A stretch of DNA of 6,983 bases from Firmicutes bacterium UBA4881 (GCA_002399235.1 DHDH01000003.1:1-6983), one strand, 5' to 3'. Positions 1-5,882 are shown, counted from the stretch's first letter. The notes: generated by a model not told the origin, from the sequence alone. Program-made: numbers and translations.

Positions 1-42
1 CATGTGGAGACAGTAGTATTGATGTCAAGGGTTGAAAAGTAG
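1..42 (+). CDS. 3' end of 23S rRNA (uracil-C5)-methyltransferase, RlmD/RumA type (partial)
   Basis: The first 14 codons of frame 1 read HVETVVLMSRVEK followed by TAG. This matches the conserved C-terminus of the RlmD/RumA/RlmCD class of SAM-dependent RNA methyltransferases, where the 'HVETVVLLS' strand closes the Rossmann domain; these enzymes make m5U in 23S rRNA. Only the tail is in the window, so it cannot be told whether the gene upstream is complete or whether this is a stray 3' fragment. The 3' end of this gene is a known chromosomal integration site of ICEs in Bacillota (established knowledge), and the accessory debris that follows fits that. The family call rests on 13 residues but on a distinctive motif; the choice among RlmD, RlmCD and RumA is open. 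Confidence 0.6.
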   Translation, partial: HVETVVLMSRVEK

Positions 43-49
43 CTGTGAA

Positions 50-73
50 AAAAGCCTTGATATATAGGCTTTT
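50..73 (+). terminator. Terminator-like hairpin behind the methyltransferase tail
   Basis: AAAAGCCT (50-57) pairs perfectly with AGGCTTTT (66-73) around an 8-base loop, with an A-run before and a T-run forming the 3' arm. It lies 7 bases after the TAG at 40-42, where a rho-independent terminator for the methyltransferase would be expected. An alternative pairing exists: CCTTGA at 55-60 can pair with TCAAGG at 73-78 or with the TCAAGG at 25-30. The T-tract is partly inside the stem, so termination may be modest. Confidence 0.5.
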
Positions 74-586
74 CAAGGATTTTCGCTTGAAAACCATTGC
101 TTAGAATTTGCTGATAATATAGATATAAACCCACAGATACAATTATCACTGGGTTCTTTTAAGCGTGTATTGGAAGTTGATTCTATCCTTGATGTTTCGC
201 GAGCTATAAAAAGTAGTAAATACCGAATATTTAACAACTTCGAGAAATGGCCATGCCGTTACCATTTGGATATATTAGCCCATACAAATTCATGGAAAAC
301 AAATGATAACATTAGAATATTAGTTGATTCAATACAAAAATTAATGAGAACAGACAGACCTGAAGTAATTGGACTTGGTGCAGCTTCATGGGTTGGTCAC
401 GTTTTGGGAACGGTTGGTTGTTTTGCAAAAGGATTTTCAATTGCAATTGAGAAAGATGGAGTACACTACACGCAGCTTGAAACTGTTTTATGGCTCTGTA
501 AATGCGGTTTAGCTCCATATATAGAAAAACTCAAAGATGAAATTGATATATACCACCATTGCCTCCAAAACGAGAAAAGCGAGTAG
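68..586 (+). pseudogene. Unrecognised protein fragment, truncated at both ends
   Basis: An open frame runs from just after a TAG at 65-67 to TAG at 584-586. The first possible start is a TTG at 170 without a ribosome binding site, and coding character extends upstream of it (residues such as FSLENHCLEFADNIDI between 83 and 127). The core (about 215-545) contains KWPCRYHLDILAHTNSW, DNIRILVDSIQKLM and ASWVGHVLG, then a Cys-rich WLCKCGLAPYI stretch. The 'YHLxxLAxTxSWRT' pattern recalls an uncharacterised Bacillota family annotated as squalene-cyclase/prenyltransferase-like helical proteins, but that is from memory and weak. After about 550 the frame runs out of phase into the serine recombinase, so the last 10 or so residues are not native. 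No N-terminus, start signal or natural C-terminus is visible; this is a leftover piece. Confidence 0.5.
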
Positions 587-1269
587 GCATTTACTGTCGT
601 GTGAGTACAAACAGTGCAGATCAGCTGAAAAGTACAAGGTTGACAGCAGCTAATCCCAAATGGTTATTGGCTGATGTTTACATTGATATTGCTTCAAGCA
701 AGACAGGTTCTTCTCGTATGCTGAAGGATTGTAAGTCACGTGATATAGAAATTATCTTAACCAAGAGTATAAGCAGATTTGGTCGAGATACGGTAGAGAT
801 TCTTGATGCGTTGAACCAGCTGAGGATTCTCGGTGTTCGTGTTATATTTGAACAGGAAGCACTTAATACAGCTGATACAGATAACGACCTTATGATCTCA
901 ATAATTAAGTCAATTGTTCAGGCAAAGAATGAATCACGCAGCGATAATATTAGGTGGGGTATCAAACAACGTGCTTCACAAGGCACTTCAAAGCTAGATA
1001 ACAGAAAGTGCTATGGGTACGTGAATGCTAATGATGGCAGCCTTATTATCGAAGAGTCTGAGGCGAAAAACGTAAGATTGATTTTCAATATGTATCTTCA
1101 AGGCAAGAGTGTGATAGGCATTGTATCTGAATTAGAGAGACTGGGAATTAAGTCCCATATAGGAAAAGGAAAATGGTGTAAGCGAACTATTGATGTGATG
1201 CTCAGTAATGAAAAATACACAGGAAATGTCCGGTTGTTGGATATGGAAAGCATGATGCATACTATCTGA
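547..1269 (+). pseudogene. Large serine recombinase, decayed: no start, two internal deletions, C-terminus missing
   Basis: The frame opens after TGA at 544-546; the only start is TTG at 559, without a ribosome binding site. It carries the serine resolvase catalytic domain: YCRVST (counting from the TTG, Tyr12, Arg14 and nucleophile Ser16), then LTKSISRFGRDT with the two catalytic arginines, FEQE, and ESRSDNIRWGIKQRA of helix E. It continues into the recombinase domain (GYVNANDG, GKWCKRTIDVMLSNEKYTGNVRLLD) and breaks at about 1240, ending MESMMHTI. Full-length relatives are about 500 residues or more, with a zinc ribbon and coiled coil that are missing here. Relatives read QLxS-(8 residues)-TR..; here QLKSTRLTAANP lacks those 8 codons near base 633, and SSRMLKD lacks the usual four residues before Arg-Met near base 717. 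Such enzymes integrate and excise ICEs and phages; this copy should be inactive. Confidence 0.85.
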
Positions 1270-1924
1270 TGCATCGAGGTTAGATGCTCCTGAGAGCATC
1301 AAAGCATTTAAGGAGTTCTGTTCTCTTTATACAGAAGCTAAGATGCTTATGGAAGATCCTTTAAATACTACTTTTTCTAGTGGCGATACGCCGTTACTAT
1401 TTTCTCAATCCTTTAGATACTCTATGTTTGAAAGAATTGCTCCTCAGATTATAAACCAATGGTCTGTGGTGGAGCTACCAGGAACCATGAGAGAAGGTAA
1501 GCTTGACCAAACTAATACAGGAAATGGATTGGCCTGGGCTATGACAGCTTCTAGTAAAAATAAAGAAGAAGCTTGGTTATTACTTAAATGGCTCACTTCG
1601 ACAGAAACCACAAGTAAATTTATGATTTTGGCTAATCAATCCTCAGATAAATGGCGTCTCTTTTTTGCTTCGAAGGGAACTTTAGATAATGCGATTTTTC
1701 CAAAAGAGCATCTAGCAATCGCTCAAAAAGCGTTAGCTAACTGTAAGGTGCAGCGAGCTGTTGTTGGAGGATATTTAGCAGATCGTTATGTTGATTTTGC
1801 CTTTAACAAAGTAATATTGCAAAAAGAAGATCCAGAAACAGCTATTAAGCAAGCTGCTAAAGAATCAACTCAAGAGATCCAAAAAAAGCTTAAAGAGTTT
1901 GCTCGTTTTATTAATGGTTTATAA
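1256..1924 (+). pseudogene. C-terminal half of a sugar ABC-transporter solute-binding lipoprotein
   Basis: The open frame runs from TGA at 1253-1255 to TAA at 1922-1924 (222 codons). The internal ATG at 1343 has no ribosome binding site, and clear family sequence begins before it (LDAPESIKAFKEFCSLYTEAK, about 1280-1342). Features of the COG1653-type binding proteins of carbohydrate ABC importers follow in order: FSSGDTPLLF (the 'F..GE.PI.I' strand), QWSVVELPGT, a GNGLAWAMTASSKNKEEAWLLLKWLTS stretch (the conserved 'KNKEAAWEFLKWWTS' helix), VVGGYLADRYVDFAFN and a charged C-terminal helix. The signal peptide, lipobox and N-terminal lobe are absent, so it cannot be exported or bind ligand. The 5' part was replaced by the recombinase fragment; the break lies between about 1240 and 1280. 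No permease or ATPase gene is adjacent. Confidence 0.8.
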
Positions 1925-2015
1925 TAACTACCTGATGTAGAAGCGGGTAGATAAATTAGGTAAATAGAAAACTTGTCCAGAAGAACAGAGTAGCTAATGG
2001 AATTATATCTTTAGT

Positions 2016-2089
2016 AGCCATGATATGAGCGCATCTACCTTATTGGTTAGAGGTACCTAACAAAGTAGAAGTCATATCATGGCTTTTTT
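2016..2089 (+). terminator. Long nested hairpin with T-tract (strong terminator or structured RNA)
   Basis: AGCCATGATATGA (2016-2028) is a perfect reverse complement of TCATATCATGGCT (2072-2084), and six Ts follow (2084-2089), the layout of a rho-independent terminator. The 43-base interior is itself structured: CTAC (2035-2038) pairs with GTAG (2065-2068), and TTGGTTAG (2043-2050) pairs with CTAACAA (2057-2063) with one bulged G, leaving a small AGGTAC loop. The outer stem plus nested stems are longer than most simple terminators. It stands 92 bases after the stop of the solute-binding fragment and could end that transcript, or be the 3' part of a small RNA. Confidence 0.65.
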
Positions 2090-2160
2090 CGAGAAAAGAT
2101 ATGCCACAATCATGCTAGCAATGTTACAACTACATAATTCAATAACTGCTTTTAACCTAA

Positions 2161-2316
2161 TATACTGCGTTAAACCCCAAAGTCCAATATTTATACTACA
2201 TTCTTTTTACAACTGTTCAATCAGCTTTTGTATGTGGTACTTATTATCTAAACCGTACCGAAGGACGAGGAAGTATGGACCCTTGGTATTTACTTATAAT
2301 ATATCGGAACATTTAG
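2161..2316 (+). pseudogene. Possible remnant of a coding sequence, unrecognised
   Basis: Between TAA at 2158-2160 and TAG at 2314-2316 lies a 51-codon frame with no upstream start; its only ATG is near the end. Its translation has protein-like composition: an aromatic, membrane-like stretch (QYLYYILFTTVQSAF) and then YYLNRTEGRGSMDPW. A second overlapping frame from ATG 2079 is also open, but its start lies inside the terminator stem and its product looks like a shadow. I do not recognise a family. It may be a fragment of a membrane protein left by the rearrangements that made the upstream debris, or chance. Confidence 0.2.
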
Positions 2317-2369
2317 TTGACAGCTTAGAATAGTAAAAAGATAGACTGAAATGGAATTATATAATGTGC

Positions 2370-2419
2370 TTTATACCGGTATCGGAACGATATTGATAAT
2401 GTACCGATACCGGTATAAA
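2370..2419. promoter_or_regulatory. Perfect 16-bp inverted repeat: paired operator of the Fic gene
   Basis: TTTATACCGGTATCGG (2370-2385) is repeated exactly in reverse complement at 2404-2419, with an 18-base spacer. Each arm contains the self-complementary 10-mer ATACCGGTAT (2373-2382 and 2407-2416), so the site is two identical palindromes whose centres lie 34 bp apart. The left palindrome is upstream of the -35 element and the right one covers the spacer up to the -10 element of the proposed promoter. This is the geometry of a repressor operator pair. The likely binder is a dimeric HTH protein; the downstream gene encodes an N-terminal HTH and is the first candidate (inference). Confidence 0.75.
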
Positions 2420-2421
2420 AT
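2394..2421 (+). promoter_or_regulatory. Sigma-A-type promoter of the Fic gene
   Basis: TTGATA (2394-2399), a 16-base spacer and TAAAAT (2416-2421) form a good vegetative promoter lying inside the inverted repeat. Transcription would start near 2428, giving a leader of only about a dozen bases with the Shine-Dalgarno almost at its 5' end. A second possible -10, TATAAT at 2360-2365, lies just upstream of the left palindrome but has no recognisable -35. Either way a protein bound to the palindromes would block the promoter. Confidence 0.5.
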
Positions 2422-2439
2422 GATCGTGAGGTGATTCTG

Positions 2440-3360
2440 TTGAAATATATAAGTGTAAAAGAAGTGGGCGAAAAGTGGAAAATTAGTGATCGTAGAATTC
2501 GAGTGCTTTGCAACGAGGGACGGGTTGAAGGTGCGATAAAAATCGGCCGAAATTGGTCAATACCTGCTGATGCTATTAAACCGGTTGATGCGAGGAAAAC
2601 AACTCGAAAAAACTATATTGGTTTGGAATACGATTTTAGTTATATAGATTCGCTTAAAGAAGCCATTGATCGGCTCAGACCTTTTTCGAAGAGACTTGCG
2701 AAATCACTTCATGATAAGCTGATTGTTGAATGGACATATAACAGTAATGCTATCGAAGGAAATACCCTTACTATGTCAGAAACTAGGGTGGTTCTAGAAG
2801 GTAATACGATTGGCGGAAAGAGTATGATTGAACACTTGGAGGTAATTAATCACCGAGAAGCTATCCTGCTTATTGATGATCTAGTTTCCAACAAAGAACC
2901 TCTTTCAGAATGGAATATCAAGAACATTCATGCACTGATCCTTAAAGAAATTGATAATGAGAATGCTGGAAAATACCGAACAGAAAATGTGGTTATCAGC
3001 GGTGCAAAGCATATACCGCCTAAGCATTATGAGATAAGCTATTTGATGCAAAAGCTAATTGCAGAATATCAGAACGAATGGCAAAAATATCACCCGGTTG
3101 TGAGGGCAATATTATTGCATGGTGAATTTGTAAAAATTCATCCGTTTATTGATGGAAACGGAAGAACTGCAAGACTGCTGTTGAACTTTGAACTAATGAA
3201 GAATGGCTATACTCCAATTATTATAAAGAATGAAAATCAAGCTCAATACTACGAAGTGCTAGACTTAGCACATACAATGATGAATTATGGTCCTTTCATA
3301 AAGCTGGTAGCAAATCTTATAATAGAGTCGAAAAAACTTTGGTTGTCTGTATTAGAGTAA
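2440..3360 (+). CDS. HTH-Fic protein (class II, self-inhibited AMP-transferase family)
   Basis: This 306-residue protein has an N-terminal excisionase/MerR-like HTH (residues 1-48; ISVKEVGEKWKISDRRIRVLC, then GAIKIGRNWSIPADA) and a Fic domain. Fic proteins usually transfer AMP from ATP to Ser/Thr/Tyr hydroxyls of target proteins. The catalytic loop HPFIDGNGRTAR (residues 234-245, His234) is complete, the flap region reads VVISGAKHIPP, and the inhibitory motif SNAIEGN (residues 102-108, Glu106) matches the (S/T)xxxE(G/N) motif that blocks ATP, placed before the Fic core as in class II. I chose TTG at 2440 because GAGGTGAT (2428-2435) is an excellent Shine-Dalgarno for it; GTG at 2431 lies inside that site. 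The gene sits behind a paired operator, so autoregulation through its own HTH is plausible. No separate antitoxin gene is seen or needed. The target is unknown. Confidence 0.9.
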   Translation: MKYISVKEVGEKWKISDRRIRVLCNEGRVEGAIKIGRNWSIPADAIKPVDARKTTRKNYIGLEYDFSYIDSLKEAIDRLRPFSKRLAKSLHDKLIVEWTYNSNAIEGNTLTMSETRVVLEGNTIGGKSMIEHLEVINHREAILLIDDLVSNKEPLSEWNIKNIHALILKEIDNENAGKYRTENVVISGAKHIPPKHYEISYLMQKLIAEYQNEWQKYHPVVRAILLHGEFVKIHPFIDGNGRTARLLLNFELMKNGYTPIIIKNENQAQYYEVLDLAHTMMNYGPFIKLVANLIIESKKLWLSVLE

Positions 3361-3440
3361 CAAGAGTATAAAGGTTCCAGGAAGTGCGATAACGACTCGC
3401 GGTAATATTGTCTGCGAAGGTAAAATTAGGAAGTAATCTA

Positions 3441-3520
3441 AAGCTATTAGCTTGAAGAACCCAGAGAGATGATTCGTTAATATGGTCCAGAAAGCGTTAG
3501 GTTCTCAAATCGAAATTTGA
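3441..3520 (+). other. Cluster of small inverted repeats between the Fic and Nudix genes
   Basis: Three short stems lie in the 170-base gap: AAGCTA/TAGCTT (3441-3453, one base between arms), AGAACC (3456-3461) with GGTTCT (3500-3505), and TCAAAT/ATTTGA around CGAA (3505-3520), the last directly before the Nudix ribosome binding site. None has a T-tract, so none is a convincing terminator for the Fic transcript. The second and third share base 3505 and could compete. I see no coding sequence or clear promoter here. Confidence 0.3.
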
Positions 3521-3530
3521 AGGTGAAATG

Positions 3531-4016
3531 ATGGCGAGAGCAAAATATCAAGTTTTGGTACTACCATTCTGTTTAAATGAAGATGAAATAAAGTACTGCA
3601 TATTTCATCGGTCTGATATGAATATTTGGCAATTTATTGCAGGTGGAGGTGAAGATGGCGAGACACCACTTCAATCTGCTAAAAGAGAAGCTTATGAAGA
3701 AGCAGGTATCGCTTATAATGCCAATTATTACCCTTTAGATACATATTGTAGTATTTCTACCGAATGTTTCGCTGCATATCGAAGAACTTGGGGAGATAAT
3801 TGCTTTGTTATTCCAGAGTATACATTTGCGGTAAATATAGAAAAAACTATAGTAAACATTTCTCCAGAACACACTAAATATGAGTGGATGGATTACGAAA
3901 CTGCCAAGCGTGTCTTAGGGTATGATAGCAATAAAGTAGCTTTATGGGAATTAGATAACAAAATAAAAAAAGGTTTATTGGTAGGAGAAAATGCTACAGA
4001 AAAGTCCTTTAGTTAA
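3531..4016 (+). CDS. Nudix hydrolase (nucleoside-triphosphate pyrophosphatase family)
   Basis: The 161-residue product has a complete Nudix box, GX5EX7REUXEEXGU, at residues 38-60 (Gly38, Glu44, Arg52, Glu53, Glu56, Glu57, Gly59), which binds the metal and hydrolyses nucleoside diphosphates linked to another group. The flanking sequence (YQVLVLPFCLNED at the N-terminus, WQFIAGG before the box, VIPEYTFAV after it) resembles the NudB-like branch that includes dihydroneopterin-triphosphate diphosphatases. Substrate cannot be set from sequence, and no folate genes are near. Two ATGs are adjacent (3528 and 3531); AAGGTGA at 3520-3526 is almost touching the first, so the second is preferred. The gene follows Fic by 170 bases on the same strand with no clear terminator between. 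It appears intact and cytoplasmic. Confidence 0.88.
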   Translation: MARAKYQVLVLPFCLNEDEIKYCIFHRSDMNIWQFIAGGGEDGETPLQSAKREAYEEAGIAYNANYYPLDTYCSISTECFAAYRRTWGDNCFVIPEYTFAVNIEKTIVNISPEHTKYEWMDYETAKRVLGYDSNKVALWELDNKIKKGLLVGENATEKSFS

Positions 4017-4173
4017 AAGTATATTGAATTTTCAGTGGCAATTCTACATTATGACACTACCTCATTTGATGGACAAAGTAATTAGTGAATAATTCAGGAT
4101 AATGAAGTATAGGAGTATAACAACGTAAAAGATGGCTAAGTAAAATTATTTGTATAAAGGGTGGTTAATTAAA

Positions 4174-4731
4174 CTGGAACAAATACTATTTGAAACGAGA
4201 ACAGATTTTAGGAATTGGTTAAAGGACAATTGCCTTACATGCAGTGGAATTTGGTTGGTGTTTAGTAAACATGAAAGTATTAAAACGCTTAAAGCGAGTG
4301 AAGCTCTAGAAGAAGCGTTGTGTTTTGGGTGGATTGATGGTCAAATACAAAGTATAGATGAAGCGAAGTATTTAAAATACTTTTCATCGAGAAGAAAAGG
4401 AAGCAAGTGGTCAGAAAAAAATAAAAATCTTGTAAAAGAACTTGAAGCTAAAGGACTAATGACTGATTTTGGACGAGCTAAAGTTGAAGAAGCAAAGAAT
4501 AAGGGAATGTGGGATGCGCCTAAACCGGAACCTATAACTGATAAGCAAGTACAAATGTTAGCAGAGTTAATAAAAGATATCGAACCAGCATACACAAATT
4601 TTAATTCTATGTCTCCTTCTGTTAGAAGAAATTATACAGGGCTATATTTCGATGCTAAATCTGATGATGCAAAAAAGAGAAGACTTGAAAAAATTATAGA
4701 TAGGCTTAATTTAAATTTGAAACCAATGTAA
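4174..4731 (+). CDS. YdeI/OmpD-associated family protein with a non-standard start
   Basis: The product (about 185 residues) shows the family signature: TRTDFRNWLKDN, GIWLVFSKHES, EALEEALCFGWIDGQ, YFSSRRKGSKWSEKN, and a C-terminal SVRRNYTGLYFDAKSDDAKKRRLEKII-like helix typical of the OmdA domain. The biochemical role of this family is not established; members have been linked to bacteriocin protection and stress. The start is odd. AAAGGGTGG (4156-4164) is a strong ribosome binding site, but the in-frame codons at the right distance are ATT (4168) and CTG (4174), and CTG gives the expected N-terminus (EQILFETR..). A TTG at 4150 is upstream of that site, so is less likely. The gene may use a weak start or be at an early stage of silencing. 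The body of the frame is intact. A weak promoter-like pair, TTGAAT-N17-CATTAT, begins near 4024. Confidence 0.82.
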   Translation: MEQILFETRTDFRNWLKDNCLTCSGIWLVFSKHESIKTLKASEALEEALCFGWIDGQIQSIDEAKYLKYFSSRRKGSKWSEKNKNLVKELEAKGLMTDFGRAKVEEAKNKGMWDAPKPEPITDKQVQMLAELIKDIEPAYTNFNSMSPSVRRNYTGLYFDAKSDDAKKRRLEKIIDRLNLNLKPM

Positions 4732-4861
4732 TGGAGAAATTGATGGAATACATATCGTATTGTTGCTTATGAGGCAACGAATCATGGCTCTCTTGACCGA
4801 GCAATCAGCTGCAGAGGAACAGTTAGTTCTGCTTATAATAAGTGACCTAATTAGGTATTGA
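4731..4861 (+). other. Possible decayed small gene after the YdeI-family gene
   Basis: ATG at 4731 overlaps the preceding stop (TAATG) and opens a 13-codon frame beginning MEKLMEYIS. The two other frames are open further: 4744-4845 (RIVAYEATNHGSLDRAIS) and an ATG at 4770 giving about 30 residues (LLTEQSAAEEQLVLLIISD). The last has the leucine-rich, acidic look of the dimerising tail of some XRE regulators, but this is only an impression. A hairpin, GTTGC (4762-4766) with GCAAC (4774-4778), also lies here. It could be a frameshifted remnant or ordinary intergenic DNA. Confidence 0.2.
4834..4856 (+). promoter_or_regulatory. TATAAT with adjacent 12-bp palindrome upstream of the esterase gene
   Basis: TATAAT at 4834-4839 is a consensus -10 hexamer, and ACCTAATTAGGT at 4845-4856 is a perfect 12-base palindrome just where transcription would start, 39 bases before the esterase ATG. 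That layout suggests a regulated promoter. No recognisable -35 lies 16-18 bases upstream (GCAGAG region), so the promoter call is weak and would need an activator or be fortuitous. Confidence 0.3.
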
Positions 4862-4895
4862 AAGTCTCGTAAGCAAATGAGCAGAGGATGAGGAT

Positions 4896-5882
4896 ATGAA
4901 AATAAAAAGTTGTATGATCGATAAGGAGCTAAGAACTACAGGTAGAATGATGAAGATTATTAATAACAATTATACCGAATCAAAGTTGCGGCTATTTAAT
5001 AAACTGATGAATATACGGAGAAGTAAAATAAAAGAGGATACAATACAATTTTCCGAAGAGAGTATTTACCGTAAAGATGGCTCTAAACTGCGATTATGTA
5101 TATTTAAGCCATTAGAACCCAAAGAAAATGTTCCTGGTGTTCTTTGGTTGCATGGAGGGGGATATGTGCTTGGAGCACCAGAACGAGCAGAAATAATAGC
5201 AAAAAGATTGATTGAAGTGAGCAATTGTGTGGTCGTAGCTCCTGATTATCGTTTGTCTATCGAGACTCCATATCCAGCAGCTTTGGAAGATAGTTACGAG
5301 GCCCTTCTATGGATGAAAAGTCATGCGAAAGAATTCGGGATCAGCGATAATCAACTTATGGTGGGGGGTGACAGTGCGGGAGGAGGATTAACTGCTGCAC
5401 TTACACTTTATGCAAGGGATAAAGGAGAAGTAGCTATTGCATTTCAAATGCCATTATATCCAATGTTGGACGATAAAATGACAAGTGAATCTGCTAAGGA
5501 TAATAATGCTCCTGTTTGGAACTCGAAATCTAACTTTAATTGTTGGAAACTATATCTTGGTGAATTATTTCGTAGTTCAGATGTGCCTTACTATGCTGCC
5601 CCTGCTAGGGCAGAAGATTATATTAACCTTCCGCCGACAGCCACTTTTGTTGGTGAATTGGAGCCTTTCAGAGATGAAACCGTTCAATATGTAGAGAACT
5701 TAAGAAAAGCTGGAGTTCCAGTCGATTTCGAAATCTATAAGGGATGTTATCATGCTTTTGAGCAGATATGTCCAAAAGCAGAGGTAAGTAAAAAGGCAAT
5801 TATGTTCATCTTAAATTCATTTAAGCATGCAACAGAATATTACTTTGCCCAGCAAAAAAATAAACTTAATGAGGATATGTAA
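4896..5882 (+). CDS. Alpha/beta hydrolase, HSL (family IV) carboxylesterase
   Basis: The 328-residue protein belongs to the hormone-sensitive-lipase family, which hydrolyses short-chain carboxylic esters. It has the oxyanion-hole motif HGGG (residues 86-89), the nucleophile elbow GDSAGG with Ser160, and the catalytic His286 in YHAFE. The acid position, 30 residues before that His, is Glu256 in GELEPFRDE, where well-studied members have Asp in DPL; this spacing is the same as in E. coli Aes from memory. Residues 1-45 form the charged helical cap typical of the family; there is no signal peptide, so it is probably cytoplasmic. The ATG at 4896 has AGAGG (4883-4887) at good distance. The last 15 or so residues are a loose Lys/Asn-rich tail. 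The natural substrate is unknown. The gene stands alone, 164 bases after the YdeI-family gene. Confidence 0.88.
   Translation: MKIKSCMIDKELRTTGRMMKIINNNYTESKLRLFNKLMNIRRSKIKEDTIQFSEESIYRKDGSKLRLCIFKPLEPKENVPGVLWLHGGGYVLGAPERAEIIAKRLIEVSNCVVVAPDYRLSIETPYPAALEDSYEALLWMKSHAKEFGISDNQLMVGGDSAGGGLTAALTLYARDKGEVAIAFQMPLYPMLDDKMTSESAKDNNAPVWNSKSNFNCWKLYLGELFRSSDVPYYAAPARAEDYINLPPTATFVGELEPFRDETVQYVENLRKAGVPVDFEIYKGCYHAFEQICPKAEVSKKAIMFILNSFKHATEYYFAQQKNKLNEDM

Noticed and set aside
312..518. Minus-strand open frame of 68 codons
   Set aside because: Opposite the plus-strand fragment at 68-586, whose residue pattern is more protein-like; no ribosome binding site.
2079..2333. An 84-codon plus-strand open frame beginning MAFFEKRY
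   Set aside because: Its ATG lies inside the 3' arm of the 2016-2089 terminator hairpin, there is no ribosome binding site, and the translation resembles no family; a competing frame in the same DNA looks more coding-like.
1996..2362. Direct repeat AATGGAATTATAT (1996-2008 and 2350-2362) flanking about 340 bases, considered as a target-site duplication of a small element
   Set aside because: A 13-base AT-rich repeat is expected about once by chance in 7 kb, and the bases inside the repeats do not form terminal inverted repeats.
2317..2365. TTGACA at 2317-2322 with TATAAT at 2360-2365 as a promoter
   Set aside because: The spacing is 37 bases, far from 16-18, so they cannot work as a pair.
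2325..2513. Minus-strand open frame across the Fic promoter
   Set aside because: It covers the inverted repeat, promoter and start of the Fic gene on the opposite strand; open only because of local AT-rich symmetry.
2440..3360. Fic as part of a two-gene toxin-antitoxin module
   Set aside because: The protein carries its own inhibitory SNAIEG motif (class II), and no small antitoxin gene lies directly before or after it.
3361..3527. Group II intron or riboswitch in the Fic-Nudix gap
   Set aside because: Short stems are present, but no conserved domain V, GTGCG-type 5' end or known aptamer core could be recognised.
4341..4595. Minus-strand open frame of 84 codons
   Set aside because: Lies entirely opposite the well-supported YdeI-family gene and has no start signal of its own.
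5485..5694. Plus-strand 69-codon open frame inside the esterase gene
   Set aside because: A shifted frame of the esterase, whose catalytic residues are all in the main frame.
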